A stretch of DNA of 64,000 nt from Schistosoma haematobium. Its lineage: Eukaryota; Platyhelminthes; Trematoda; Strigeidida; Schistosomatidae. The notes under the pieces were generated by a model. It worked only from the letters and a program-made list of their open reading frames with translations, had not been told where the DNA came from and made no database searches. The first letter of the stretch is position 1; the number at the start of each line of letters is the position of its first letter. The DNA lies in assembly GCF_000699445.3 (NCBI RefSeq), contig NC_067201.1:11649501-11713500 (forward strand), written 5' to 3'. The translations under genes were made by a program, and so were the position numbers. Shown here in pieces: positions 35,721 to 49,394 of this stretch.

Positions 35721-36812
35721 AACCTAAAAGAGAAATTTGGATATTGTATTGCAAGCTATGCTGCTCATCAACCTTAAAATACTTCCGACATCTTAGTTGG
35801 ACCATAAGTATATCTTTTTCTATAGCGTAAGAAAAGACATGTGTAGTTATTGTTAGGTATATTGTATTGAAGCATCGCTATGTAGTTTAATACAAATTTC
35901 GCTGAGAGGGTTGGATTTCACACAACTTGAAGTGACAATGAGTAATCGGATACTATTTCTCCTTTTTGAAATGTGATAATCATTTAATTGTATTGAAAAT
36001 CATTATAGTAAATCTCGTCCTTGCGGTGTATAAACTATTTGTGGTTCTAGTTATTCCCGTCGTTTACCCTCATCTAATCAAATCTGTACAGAGCTCTGGG
36101 TCGAGATCACATTTCGTCAAAACAGATTAGTGGAAACTACAATCCCGTGTTTTGATTGGATAGTTTGATTCCTGTAATCCCCGCCGGTTTCAAGTTAGCT
36201 GTCCGCGCTAGACCATGGGAATACAACCGCCTGAAACAACGTAGCAGAAGTCTTCGCGCATCACTCAGCTGAAACTTCAGAGTCCAACAACATCACAATG
36301 CAACAGACAAACCAACCTTGCGACTGGACCAACACATCTAATCTCATCCTGTTTGATACAATTCTCACAGTCAACCCTTCTCCTGAAGTTTCAGATTCCG
36401 TTCGCCGACTTTTCTCATCTGTATTGTTTAATTACCAAAGGTTATTTTCCTAGATGACCTGCTATGGATATGAATACAGCCTTCCATGCTATCTTATTTG
36501 GTTACTGTTAGACATAATTTTTTATCTTCAGTAGAGAACTACTCAGTATTAGCATGAAGATGACATCTGAGCGTTTATTCATTTGTTATTAAGACAATCG
36601 ACTTTTAGGTTATTGGCAATATAATCTAGTAATCTTTTGGTCCAGTACTATATTACTCCTTAAAATTGGTTAATACAGGAATTGTATTCTTTCTTTTAGA
36701 AATATTGTAACTATATTATACAATGACCTTTTAATGATCATTTTTACTCTTTGCCTGGTATACAATGTTGTCCACACCTAATAGTCTTTGTTTTATTTTA
36801 GAGTTTCACAAT

Positions 36813-39800
36813 ATGGAATTAAGCCATCGTGTCCCGTTTTTATCCAAGGTCAGTTATTTAATATTTTATACGCTTAAATCTATGTATATAAGTAAAGTTT
36901 ATATTTCACTCTATTCTACATAGTCACCTCCAATTTCTTCCTAAAATTAGTAACAATATTTGCATGTTTATTTGGTTTTTTTTGTACGAAATTTTAGGTT
37001 TCTGAAGTTTATAGTCGAAATACAAATGGTGATAAGTCATTCTTGAAACGCAATATTGTAAATGGGCAGTCAAAACTTCAATGGATTTTACTATCCATTA
37101 TTGTAGTTGCTTTCTCAACATTACTACTAATTAGTGTGTATTATTTCTTTTTCCGTTCATTTTCTTTTGGGAACATGAGTTTGGACATTGATATGTTGGA
37201 GGTGAAAAAATGTCCTGGATGTGCTGGACAATCTATTTGTCCACATTTTTATCGTGGAGAAATTCGATTCACTAGTAGTCAAACTAATATTTTTCAATCT
37301 ACCAAAGATAGGTTATCCTTTCCTGTTGTTGGATACAAAGCTACTATGGGTAAGTTTGTTTTGAGTTTGAATTATCTCATCATTGATCTCCTTGGCTGAA
37401 TTAGTTCGCATATATGGGCATCTGGTACGGATTGCTTTGATATAGAAGAGATGGATTGTGCCTAACTATGGAATCTAGGTTGCTCGTTTTGTTCTATTTA
37501 TGATTCATCAGCTGGATGTTTCTGAATAAATTAAACTTTCAAATTACAGAAACAGTTCTTTGAAACTTACCTCAAGAATTCCAATATTATGTATGAGAAT
37601 ATTATCGTTTTCAATCAGATCCCCATCAGGCTTTGTTCTAATATACGCTAATAATATTTATATGCAGATATAAAAATATTATACCAATCAAGGCAGTTTA
37701 TGAGCCAGTGATAACAATAGGATAGGTTATAAAAAAACTTAATACGTAAAATGTACAAATTAGTAGTCTGACGACGGGTGTACTAGTTGTAATAAGAATA
37801 ATAAAGGCTTGGATCAATGTTTCGTAATAGAGGTCAACAACTTAGAAAAATAAACAATGAAATAACACATTCAGAATAATTAGACAATGAAGCGTGTATT
37901 TGTAGAAAGAGGTAACGAAAAATAAACAAGCGAAGGTTATCGAAAATAATAATTATAAGTAAAATTGTTTGTCAAACTTAATTTGGCCGATGCAAAATGA
38001 CGAGTGTTTCAAATTTCTTATGAATTCAAAGACTTGGATTGTTAGCTCAGGTCCTTAAAGCTCCACGATCGAACCCTCCATATTCGATATTCATGATATA
38101 AGATGCCAACTGTTGCACTACGCCACCTTTTATCAATATCAGTGAATTTTAAATTTAGTGCATATTGATTAGTATCCTATCTAATTTCTGTAGTTTCAAG
38201 CTGCTGAAATAACCCTCAGCATCAAACAATCGATGTAAGCATTATACTACAGAAACAGTGTGGATCTTTTGGTCTCGGTTTTTGTAGGATTCACTTGGAA
38301 TCAGAAATAAATACACCGCATCCTATTTTTTCGATACATTTTTATTTGGAATTTACGTATGAACCTCTAGACAAACATGAACGTGTAAAATCCATTTCCA
38401 TGTCAAAATGAATATAAACAAACTAGAAACATGTCCCTCTCTACCTACTTCAATCTGGTCACTATCTTTCACACTTAGTATTTGTATTAAAAGCAAGTAC
38501 TTGAATATTTTTTCGGTAAATGGATTACATCACCTATCATTAAGTTTAGAAGCTAACTTTTTTGAAAGTCTCCTCCAAATTGTAATAGTTGTGAATGTTA
38601 TGTTTTTTTTCCCATTAACTTTCTCTCTGTTCATCTTACTGTAATTAGAAAAAGCAGGCAAAATCAGGAAAAGCTTTTCTGTTAGATACAATCGTTGCCT
38701 CCTTCTTCATTACAAACGCCTAATGTGATGTATGACAAATGGACATTTATTAAGGATAATTTGATTAGTTTATTTACTATACTGCACAGTAGAATGATAA
38801 TATATATGAATACAAGATTGGAAGTGCCTTCCTGACAAACGTTGTTGTATCATACCTATTATCCCCATCATATATTTCCACAATTAAATTAAATTACTGC
38901 CTATGATTATATTGAAAGCGAGTGTAAAGATGACAAATAATTTATGGTATAGTAAGACAATACCTAACAAAAACTTATTTATATCCATATATTAGCGTTT
39001 CTTGTAGGTGAAAATATGTCTAAATGAAAACGTTTGACAATTTTGAAAATAAACAAATATTTGTATGTTGGTTGTTATTTAAATTGTATTTGACAGTGAT
39101 TCAAACGGAACAAATGATAGTATGGTGTATGCTACTTATGTTGGCAGATATAAGTAGTATGTAACACCGTTCGGAAGTGTAATGACTGTGAGCAAAAGAT
39201 TTAAATGAAGAGAAGAGAGAAGAAAACTGGAAGTAATCGAAATAAAAATAGGAATGAAGGAACGATGATGTTTGTAAGAGACATCTCAATGATGTTGTGC
39301 AAATGATGTATTTAATGTATGGTTTTCACACTTTATTAAGTTACTGTGTGATTTCTCATCAACGATAAATCGGTTCTCTACGATAATCGCGTGTTTTGTA
39401 ATTGGTATGTAGTACATATTCGTATCTAATCTGCTGTCTAAAGTTTTACATGGATCAATCTAAATTTTTTGATCGGTTCTTGTAATTTGTTAAAGGTGTT
39501 AATAAAAATTCCAGTGCTTTGATTTATTCAACCACTTCAGTTATTACTCCATATCGATAATTCCCTCTATTGTCTCTTTTGTCGTTCCACTTTTCCTAAC
39601 TTCATCATATAATTCATTTTCGAGGTAATTTACTGTTTGTATTCATTTTGTGTAATTGTTTACATAATTGAAGTATTTATATTGTTGTTAATATTCATCA
39701 CGTTTTTAGGTCTTTACGAAAATACTAGATATGTTCTTCTTCGCCGTCTTGGAAGTCCAGCCACGCCATATGCCGTTGATGAAGCTGTTTGTCGACGAGG

Positions 39801-42800
39801 TTTGAGACAAGGTTCTCATATGTTCTCACAGTCTCTTCTAGCTAATCTTTCTTGTATACCACATCTTTCGATTTGGCGCTGGCGCCCAACAAATGCTGAT
39901 AATCATGATCCATTTAGTAACTCAGTAGAATCTCCGCTTGGCAGAGAAGTTCTGGCAGTTCCAATTTCTTCAGTAAATCAAAAAAGTGTGGAAAATAAAA
40001 GTGTTGTAAAATCAAGTTTTGCTCCAGCCACACGGTGTTCTAGCGATCGTTTGTTTGAACATCTTCAAAAGAGGTATTGAAAATATCTGTACTAAACTAA
40101 TATTACTGATTTTGTACTAATGTCTTTCACGCAAGCAGAATGTAATTTGTTTGGTTGGTAGCAGAAGGAATAGCTATCGAACACCTTCAAGTGACAGGCA
40201 GATATTTTGTGTTATCAGAGGGGCCTTAACAATATCTTATTAACCAATAGAACACAGACTGAACGAATGATTAACATTCTAATTATTATAAAACTCACTA
40301 TTGTACTTATTTTATGCAAACATAGTTTGAGCAAACGGCTACAACAATAAGCGAATGCATTTCTAACTAATAAATAAGCATATTTACGCTATTATATTTT
40401 AGATTTTTAGAACGAACAAGCTTTGGAGCTGAAACTCGTTGGTTACGTTTTGATGAATTGATGTTCCTTTTTAATTTGGCAATCGATCCTCAAAGTGTAA
40501 TCATACAATCGTTTCCACGCAAAGAAAATTGGCCTTTTCCAAGTTATTTAGGCTCTTGTGGACGCTGGTCTGTTGAAGAATATCATGGTGTACCACTTAG
40601 CTATTTCTGTTTGGTACTGTTTCTGCTTTTTTCCCCATTTCTATATAATTCCCTACTTGCTTTCACAGTTTCCTAGCTAATTTCAATAAATTGGTATCGA
40701 CAAACAATTATCTATGTCATTTGATATATTAAAATCGTATATTGGTAATAATGTGAATCTAGTTGCTCAGACTTCATTGAAACAATCTTTTTAGTACTCT
40801 TGTCAATTGACTTTCTGTTAATACTGTTGCCACCTGATTTTCTCACTACGATTCAACAACCTTCCCTGACTGAATTCATATACATATAGATCTAAATAGT
40901 TAGTTTGTATAAGAAAAAACTTCATAATTACAGAGAAGCCTTGAAACAATGATTACTGGTCAAGAAAGTTTTATGCAGTACAGCTGTCATTACCATTTAG
41001 AACTTCTCATGCATTCCAGATCCAAGTTCTAGATGGATCTGCACGTTTTTATACCATCCTTCAGCCATATATATGTACTTCAGAGGAAAATGCTATCTTC
41101 GAAAAAGGCAGTGAAATAAAGTTTAAAGTATTATTCTAATTAAGTAATTAGATTATGCTTCACAGGCTTTATAGTTTATCTATGTTGACAATGATGAGAT
41201 GGTATTTCTTGATGTAAATGATGGTGAAGTAAAATATTTAAATTCTTCGATATATAGAGTAAATGAATACTGATAACATTATTTTGTATACCTACAAAAG
41301 GCGATGATTAGTGAGAGTTGGTTTTTTAAAATATGAAATTCCTGCTTATATTCTTATTCTTCTATTAATGTAGATGTGTGTCTTGTGAAAGCTGTTCTTG
41401 ATGACGACGTGATTTTTACTTATTTATACTTTTAATTACCCATCTGACAACCAAAGGATGAGCATACTGCTCAATAGTTACTGTGTTTTATTCTATGGCT
41501 TTGAAACGACCTATGAAAGGAGTGGACGTTAGTAAGCTGTACGTATCTATTTATAAGTGTCTTCGGTGCAATACTCACGTAGCATTTAGTATTACTACAT
41601 GATTTTTTCTAACATTTAGTCATATGAGGTGTACTCTGATCTATCCAGTCATTGTTATTTTTATATATGAACTTGACATATGTGTATGAAAAGGTATATA
41701 TGTCTACATACTCAGGTTCAGGATCTTCAGTCTTGCGCGAACATTGCTGCGGAGTCTCATACTATCCGTCTAACTCTTCCACGTTTTCAATGGTGGTCGA
41801 ACATTGATCTCAATTAAAACTTAACAATCTCCACAACTCCTCACTGACAATTTCTTTTTCTTCTATTTAGGCTCCTTTATGGATAAGATTACAGATTTTG
41901 TTAAATATTCTCAGTCTACCAGAGAAATTAGAGCATCAATCTGCTGATGAAATGAATCATGGTAGTTTTATTCATGATATGCATAAACATAATTCATCTG
42001 ATGGTTATACAATATACCTTGGAGATTTTGATTTAAACTCATTATTTCTAGTAGATCCTACAACATATGATGTAACCATTTCGAATTTAAGACATGCAAT
42101 TATTGTTGACACAAAAACCGTAAGTATCCAATAGTTTGTTATTACATTATTAATTTTAAATGGTTTTATATGGTTATTCATATTAAATTTATAATTGAAA
42201 TGTTGATTTAGTCATCATTTTCTTAAAATTATCTTATATATATATATACGAATCCATCCTAGTTACAATCACCTCTAACTTGTTTTTTTTCAACTCTGCC
42301 CCATTCATATCCAGCATAAGATAGAAATATTTATAAAGTTATTCCCCTTTACCATTTTACTGCGTTTGATTTAATTTCTTGATTTTAAGTATCAGGAGAG
42401 CAAGAAAACTGATCAATCTAGATATTATATGATTGTTTCAAAGCTTTTTTTCCCCGTGTAATGTATAGGATGAGTTTGGTTACGATCCTTTCACCATTGT
42501 TCAAAGCCTTATACTTCTTATTGTTCCAATCACGAACTGACCTTAGTTAACTAACCATTAAAAGCCAGAAAGCAGTGAACAACTGTTTCATCCTTTTCAG
42601 TAGTGGTCTAGCTCAGATCGACTCTTCATTTCAGCTGTTAAAATACTACCATATTCACCAATTCCCATAGTAGTATATGACGGTAATCTACACAGTCAAA
42701 AGTATCAAAAATGGTATAATTCGAATGCTCACCAATACTGACTTCAGAATAACAACTGTGTTTAAAGAGTAGAAAGAATGAAGATTCAGAAATAAATGTT

Positions 42801-44416
42801 GAATAGCATTAGTAAATAAAGTTAATGCAGTCTCATGACTGATATTTGTTATCTGTGCATATATGATATTATTTCATCAAAATATTTTAGTTTACCCAAT
42901 TAGTCATTCACATGATCACTAGTTTTTCGTATTAGTTATGAAATACTGTATATAGTTACTCTTTGTATGTAATGAATTGTAATCCTGATGGTTCGTGTTG
43001 CACTAATCTACACAGTTTTGTATAAATTACTTAGATCTTATTGACATCAAATCAAATTGGGATAGATAGTAAAACAAATCACAAGATTTATATATATATA
43101 TGCCCCCAAGTGCCCTGGTACGGCCGACGGTGGGGGGAGTCCGATCTCCCTCTCGAAATGCTTTCACATGGCCATGCATATATAGCCACTGATAAGAAAG
43201 TTCTACTCACTGCCTTCTCGCTGTGAGTGTCGGTTAACGAAGTTGTGAAAACAAAAAGCGAATGTCCGGCGCTTTGGCCGGGTTTGTGGGTATGAAGGAT
43301 CCACCTAAAGGAGTTGGTAAACCCTGATTCCAAACCACTGGTACACATGGGCTCCAGGATCCTGAGGAAACGAATGGCGTATGAACCTATTGTTGGTCAC
43401 CGGCTACTACTGGACTGCATCTCCTAGAGGTGTTCCACTGCTTTGTGGATTAGGTCTCTAAGCCGAAGGCTAATGGAGTGACCCCCTAAGAAAACCACTT
43501 GCTTCGGTTTGGACGCTAGGGCAGGATGTCAGCGCTTACACAAATTAGATGACGAAGTGCGGTGTACATATATTCGTTGCCTTGTACCAATATTTGTGTT
43601 CAAATAAATAAGTTTTTTACAACCTCAATTTTGTCATCACTCAGAATAGCAGTTTGTGCGGATGTACCATATACCATAAGCCCTATTTTCATGTAGGGTA
43701 ATAGACTTGTTCAACTCTATGCCATAGAAGTTTTATAGCAGCTTAACTTAAGGGATATTGATAAAAAACATCAACCAAAATTATATTGTGGATATAGAAC
43801 TTATCCATTTCTTCTTCTTATAAAGCCTTCTCAACAGGATTCGTTTTATGACGAAATAGATCATTATTGACCAAGTCAATATCCAATTTCGTCTAGGTAC
43901 TTCAACTCAATGTATGGTTTACACATACATAGTTATTCCTATGCTTAAATTTTCAGTAATTATAATTCTTTATTTAATATCATTTTTAAATTCAATAAAT
44001 TTTAATTTTAATTAATTTTTTAGTTAATTAACTTTCATTTTAAATCGATCATTGAAAAAGAACATACTGTACCAACTAATGCTTTAGTGAAAGTACTCAA
44101 TGGTTTACAATTACACAATTGTTTTGGTAATATATCTACTTCAGGTGATACAGATGGTGATACACCACCATGTTTACATACTAATCATGTTGATAATTTA
44201 TGCTCATATCAAAAATCGGATCATAATATCTGGGTTATATGTACTAGTTTATTATATGGTGTTAATAGTAAAGATAATAATCATTGTAATAATTTTCTTT
44301 ATCAAATGCCAAATGAATTATATACACTTATTGAACGTTGTGTTCATGAATCGGGAATTGGTGTAAGACGTCAATTAATTGAAAAAGCTCGTCATTTAAT
44401 CAAACAAAATATTTGA
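36813..44416 (+). CDS. DIPK2-like (deleted in autism-1 family) divergent protein kinase
   Basis: DIPK2 (C3orf58/DIA1) family proteins are kinase-fold proteins of the secretory pathway; the mammalian members are Golgi-located or secreted. Six exons join in phase: 36813-36848, 36998-37349, 39710-40073, 40403-40613, 41871-42119 and 44024-44416, giving 534 residues (human about 430). A single membrane segment near residues 38-61 (WILLSIIVVAFSTLLLISVY) makes it a type II protein. Family motifs follow: KCPGCAGQSICPHF, VLLRRLGS with AVCRR after it, FNLAIDPQSVIIQSFPR, NWPFPSYLGSCGR, the loop LGDFDLNSLFLVD and IIVDTKT (DFG-like Asp kept). The family's Lys in VxLKRLGS is Arg here. Extra length sits in exon 3 and the Asn-rich last exon. 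The short N-terminal exon is a start inferred from its ATG and splice sites. A possible poly(A) signal lies at 44559. Confidence 0.93.
38055..38130 (-). repeat. tRNA-like SINE head, minus strand
   Basis: On the minus strand GGTGGCGTAGTGCAACAGTT (A-box-like) is followed by GAGGGTTCGATCGTGG (B-box-like) at about tRNA spacing. It lies in an intron of the DIPK2-like gene. The arms do not pair well, so it is not called as a tRNA gene. Confidence 0.4.
41720..41835 (+). repeat. degenerate Smα-like retroposon 3' part
   Basis: AACATTGCTGCGGAGTCTCA and TACTATCCGTCTAACT are a mutated hammerhead, followed by TTTTCAATGGTGGTC and CTTAACAATCTCCACAACTCC as in other copies. It ends about 35 bp before the splice acceptor of exon 5 of the DIPK2-like gene. 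Confidence 0.55.
43095..43612 (+). mobile_element. R1-family retroposon in last intron of DIPK2-like gene
   Basis: Full-length plus-strand copy from CCCCCAAGTGCCCTGG to the tail CAAATAAATA. It contains the segment GTATGAAGGATCCACCTAAA missing from the 7.2-kb copy. It was inserted beside a short (TA)n run at about 43091-43100. No clear target duplication is visible. Confidence 0.75.
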
Positions 44417-46735
44417 CATGTTAACTTGTCTCTTCTTCAATTAATTTAGTTAATATAAAATTAAGTCATTCACCGCGTGTGTGTGTGTGTGTTTGACTGT
44501 TTTTTATTCGTTTATTTAGTTACTAGGTGGTAGACGAGTTGTTTAGTGCATTTTTTAAAATAAAAAAACGTAACTAATTATTTTTGCATTTTAAACTAAT
44601 TGGCCTATATTAGTCTGTTTTTTTTCCTTATCATATTTACGATTAGTTTGTTTAATCTCTCTTTTTTTCTGGCTGTGATAATCAGTTTAATCATTCCCCC
44701 CACTTTTTTTTACACAATTCTTAAAGTTTTTACAAAATGGAATCATATTTTTATTCCTAAATGTTTCGTGGTTTTGGTAGTTGTTTGACATTTTATTGTA
44801 AAATGTTTTATGCATATCAGTACGTTAAAAATGGTTGGATTTGTGATTTAGCTTTTGTGATGATTGAGACTTGTCAACAAGATGTGTACCTGTAATCGTG
44901 AAAGAACTGATACTTTTGTGATGTATTTCAGCCAGGATCATTTAGCTTTACGCTATACTTCTGGGTTATTTGAGCAGTGACGAACTTCCTATAAAGTTGA
45001 AATATTTTCGATTGACTGATTACTGTCTATTCAGTTGTAGATCTCCATGTTTAATTTATAAGTATTTTCCGTTATCCGGATACTATCGAAGTCAACATAG
45101 AAATCTGGGAGGTTGATATCAAGAAGTATTGTATGCGTATTCATGTTGTTTACGTTGATCCTGTTTCAATTTCTCAATATCATTATATGAATTATCCTAA
45201 TCTCTGTAAACGAGTAGTAGCTAGGTTATTTTAGCTTTGGTTAGATCCGAGTTAACCAAACCGTGATTCATCATTTGCTCCTACACTACAGTTAATCAGT
45301 CATAATCAACATAGAGCCTAGCATAAATATATGTTAACCCAGGTCACTATACCACGTCAGCAGGACTAGATTATCAAGATGAGTAATAAAGCAGTCGAAA
45401 TAATCATAATAGCAGTAATAATGAAAAAGTCTGAACATCGAGAATATGATTAGGGAAGACTTAGTAAAAAAAAATATGTATGAATGAATACTAAGATTCA
45501 AGTGTAAGGTAAATATCAATTGAAGTTGTCTACTGTGACTGATTCTGAATGAAGATTCAATGTTTGAATCTGCTGATGGCATGGGGTCCAACCACCTGTG
45601 TGATTCGTCATTTCACTTAGATTTATCCATTACCGAGTCCACAAGTCAGATAATCTTAAGTTATTTAAGCAGTTCGCCACTTTATATTGTAATTCTCAAA
45701 AGTCTTGTTGGGAAATAAACTTTGTTACTTCAGGAACGTGACTACTCTCATTTCCCGGCATCGACACAAGAAATCTCACTGCTCAGCAATACAGATTTTA
45801 TCGCTTAATAAACTGACTTGAGTATTCATAGATTTCAAAGTTGATCTTTATACGAAGCACACTGACCAATAGCTGACAATTGTGTGAATGAATATTTCAC
45901 ATATTCAACACTAATAGAGTATAATTTACACATTATTTGAAAACTAGTTCTCATAAGCAAAATTCTAAATATATTAATTAATAAACGTATAAAAAATTTG
46001 GAAATTGGCTTTGTATTCGTTATTTTGAGTCGATAATATTCATCATAAAAACGAGATCGGTTCAGCCAGTCATTCTCTTTTCAGTGTATTTATTCTGAAG
46101 TATGTACATATATGCTTCTTTTACTACAGAGAAGACCGATGGTATGTATTTTAAATACTGATTTACTTAGTAACAAAAATCAAGGAGAAATGTTATTTTT
46201 ATTAATAAACTAGATACATAGCTGTTGAGGCTTTGAATATTTATCAACAATGCTATATATATTAGAAAAAGAATAATGATAAAAACAGGTTGCCTAACAA
46301 TATGATAAAATGTTGAAATTAAACAAATGTAATCAGAAATGGTTTGGAAATAAATAAGTCGGTTAGGGGTAACAAATCAACAGAACATTAGAAGAACAGG
46401 GTACTGACTTTGGGAAATTAGCTGGACAAAATTATTCTTTTATGGGTACGTCCAGCTTTTTTAAATGTACGGTAAAGACCAGCGATGTTAAGTAACAGTA
46501 ATAATAATCATACGGTCCAGATTTGTCTATTCACATTTAGGGATCCAAAACCGGAACTAGAAATAGGGTCACAAGATGTAGATCTTGTTCACATAGGTTG
46601 AGGATTAATCAAATTTGATTGTAGGAGATCACCGTTCGGATTTCATCAACCGGGGTCAATCTATGACGAAAACCATCTCGAAATCTAAGGATGTTTCTTA
46701 TTTGATTCAAGTCGAGATTTGCGTACTGAGGATAG
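44417..46735. other. intergenic stretch, nothing assigned
   Basis: 3' flank of the DIPK2-like gene with a (GT)n run at 44477-44492, then AT-rich DNA. Open frames here are short, hydrophobic and unlike any family I know. Confidence 0.4.
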
Positions 46736-46739
46736 AAGG

Positions 46740-47950
46740 CCTACGGCCTGTGTTAGTCCTATTTTAGTAACCTTTTGAGATTGTCTGGTCTACTCGTGAA
46801 TGAGTCATTTGAAGGGGTGGACGCCACTTCTTCGGATAACAGGTTCCAAGAATTGATCACTCGAGGTGGAAACCTGTATGCCACGGGCATCTTGTTCATT
46901 CTTGGCTTGTATGCTCGCTTGGTATGTCCCCTAAGTTTTCCTGGTGTAGTAAGAAGGAAAAGAGGTTATATCTGGTCCAAAATCATTTCTTACTATTCTA
47001 TACATCAAAGCCATATCACATCTTAATCTGTGGTAGGACAGAGTAAAGAGGTCTAGCTTCTCAACCCACACTTTGTATCGTAAACCCAGGAGTTCTGGGA
47101 TTGCGCGGGTAGCTGCCCTCTGTACGTTTTCCGAGGTATCAATGTCGTACAAACAAAGGCTTGCAGTCCGAGCGCAATTTTCAAGTTTGGATTTAAGGCT
47201 GTGTATACTGTAGTAAGCACATTGCTATCTTACTTGGTCAATATCCATCTTAGAGGCCATAGGGTTCTAAACCCTTTAGTTGCGACTTCGCGGCTGTGGG
47301 CCGAGGTCTTAAGATCATGGTCTACTGTCATCCCAAGATCCTTATCAAACCGGACTGCGGGTACGGGCATTTCCTCCATGCTGTACCTGCTTCCCTTTGT
47401 ATCCCTGAAATACATATATACATACTTGGCCCCGTTGATAGGCATCAGGCAACTATACTTTGAATTTCATTTACATACAGTATAAAAATTAAAGGACCTA
47501 GGGCAGAGGCTTATGGTGCTCCAATAAGTACTGGTTTTCGATAGAAGTATTTGGGATTTGTTCTTACTTTCTGTCTACAATCTACTAAGAAATCCCTGAT
47601 ACACTTTAGGTGAGGTCCGGTAGTTCCTAGATTTTTCAGCCTCAAGAGTAGTATATCCTCCGGCCCATTATAAATGCTTTGCTGAGGTCTATGTAGACTT
47701 TGTATTTGCGTCTAGTCCTTCGTCGAGAAGAGGCTCCTGAGTGAAAACTGTCCCGAAAAAGTTCGCCCATGGACTCTGCTTTGTCTTCCTCCATCATTTG
47801 AGATCCACTCCCTTAAGCAATTAAGTTGGGAATCTAATGATGCGTTCTTGTTCTGTAATTTATGTGCGAGAATAGTCTTATCGGCCGCTTGATTACAGAT
47901 GGGGTCAACCGTTTTCTATATTTTCGCTGAGCTGCCCTCATTGTACTTAT
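46740..47950 (-). mobile_element. decayed CR1/Jockey-type LINE, RT to C-terminus
   Basis: On the minus strand, in broken frames, the order is DLSKAF (about 47690), then FLVD and a GAP..SALGPLIFILYV match to the RT palm (about 47560-47470). A stretch with DHDLKTSAHSREVATKGF (about 47320) follows, then the C-terminal motif ENVQRAATRAIPELLGLRY with LSYHRLRCDMALMYRI (about 47130-47010). This is the same domain order as the 11-15 kb CR1 element but more diverged. The 5' part, including the endonuclease, is not seen. Confidence 0.85.
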
Positions 47951-48249
47951 ACACTTAATTCGGACCTGTCTTTAGCGCTCCGTCGTATTTGTTGATCCAG
48001 GGCTGATGATGACGTCCCAAAATTTCTTTCGTCTTAGTGACTGTCGAATAACAAGTGTTTATATTCTGGTTTCGTTGAGTGCAGACTGCTTGTAACCGTA
48101 TTGAATAAAGTATTACTAGTCTTATAATTTGGTTCTCTATTTTTGGTGGTGAATTATGTACCTGGTATAAAGTGATTTGAGCTATGTATCGCATATTAAT
48201 CGAGGATCTAGGCCAGAAGTATAACTAGGAAAACAGAAAATATTTTTAT

Positions 48250-48410
48250 TCTCCCGTTATATTAAGATCTACGGTTCCGGATTCAATCCCATGTGGGGTC
48301 GTTGGTACTCGCTACCCATGGGACTAATATTAGGACGAAACAGCTTTTCAGTGCTTTCTAGTTCTTAATGGTTATTTGAATAGATCAGTCTGTGGAAAAA
48401 CTATGTAAAC
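48250..48410 (+). repeat. degenerate Smα-like retroposon with hammerhead relic
   Basis: GGTTCCGGATTCAATCCCATG resembles the B-box end of the tRNA-like head. ACCCATGGGACTAATATTAGG, then ACGAAACAGCTTTTCAGTGC is a hammerhead relic lacking a CTGANGA core. The downstream TTTCTAGTTCTTAATGG matches other copies. Confidence 0.5.
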
Positions 48411-48588
48411 TCAACAATCTTCACGACCTTCCCTCCATTAATTCGGTCTTTTATTTCTTTATACTCAACAATCTTTAGTGTGTTCCTTTGTATTACTCAG
48501 TGGTAATTAGTAGTTAATTCCCTTTTAATCATTTGTGAATGTATGATACCATAACTCGTGTATCACTCTTAAGCATTTACGCAAATTC

Positions 48589-48655
<67 letters not shown>

Positions 48656-48676
48656 TAGATAGATAGATAGATATAG
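48589..48676. repeat. (AT)n followed by (GATA)n microsatellite
   Basis: About 60 bp of uninterrupted TA dinucleotides (48590-48651) run directly into five to six GATA units, then ATATAGAT. It is likely length-polymorphic. Confidence 0.97.
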
Positions 48677-48882
48677 ATGGGACATGACTAGCAATGGAAT
48701 CCAGGACGCGCGTTTCACTCTAATTAAAACTCGTCAACTGGATTTTGATTTCAGATTTTCCACTGATTTGTACTTTTCTTAAGTGTGACAGTATCCGCAT
48801 TTTGTGTTCTTACTCTCCATTTTGATTGATGACAGTTACTGTTAACTTTAGACATAGTTGCTAGCTGTTATTTCACAATTGT

Positions 48883-49394
48883 TGTTATAACTTGTGGCCT
48901 GTGTGCCCTGTTAATGTACAACGTAATGATACCGCCAATTAGAGAACAGTAATTTATCGATCGGACCAATGACGCATAAGACACGTACGAGTAGCCTAGA
49001 GTCCTTATCGGTCCTGCTTCCCACTTATCACAGCCTGTTAAGTTCAGAACAGCAATCTTAGCCTCTGCTACATGAATCATTTATTTCAAACATACTCAGT
49101 TCATATACCAACCAGACAGAAACATCGTACCATAAAATACGAAACAACATTTGTACAAGATTTAGCCAAATGTGGCTGTGAATGTCGGAGGTAGTAATCG
49201 ATAGACAGGGCATAACTCAAGAATGGTAAATCGTATAATAATAGTTCATAGGTCAAAATAAAGCTTATGATAAGAGGAAAACGAATATGAATAGTTTAAT
49301 TATTTAACAATTGTACGATAAAAATATACGCATAATACTGGTCCATAAATGGGTCCCCAAAGTTACCACTCATTATTCTCATCGGGATATAACA
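48883..49394 (+). repeat. LTR-like repeat R3
   Basis: A 512-bp block that begins TGTTATAACTTG and ends GGGATATAACA, so its ends form the short inverted repeat TGTTATA...TATAACA expected of an LTR (TG...CA). It aligns with 21410-21930. No matching second LTR, gag or pol lies nearby, so it is a solo LTR candidate. A target-site duplication is not obvious. Confidence 0.6.

Larger units (their letters stand above)
33288..36812 (+). other. intergenic region between DEK and DIPK2-like gene
   Basis: Contains an (AT)n tract at 33558-33588, a Smα-type ribozyme copy at about 34185-34300, a tRNA-like SINE piece at 34530-34605 and a degenerate Smα copy at about 35490-35720. From about 36090 the sequence is less AT-rich and includes an inverted CCAAT motif (GATTGG near 36157). 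This is probably the promoter and 5' UTR of the downstream gene. A 3' splice site at 36801 (TTTATTTTAG) precedes the start codon. Confidence 0.5.

Noticed and set aside
44100..44366. 88-codon open frame overlapping the last DIPK2-like exon
   Set aside because: Frame-shifted shadow of an Asn- and AT-rich exon; the other frame matches the upstream exons in phase.
46775..47485. Plus-strand open frames at 46.8-47.5 kb
   Set aside because: Antisense to the decayed CR1 reverse transcriptase.
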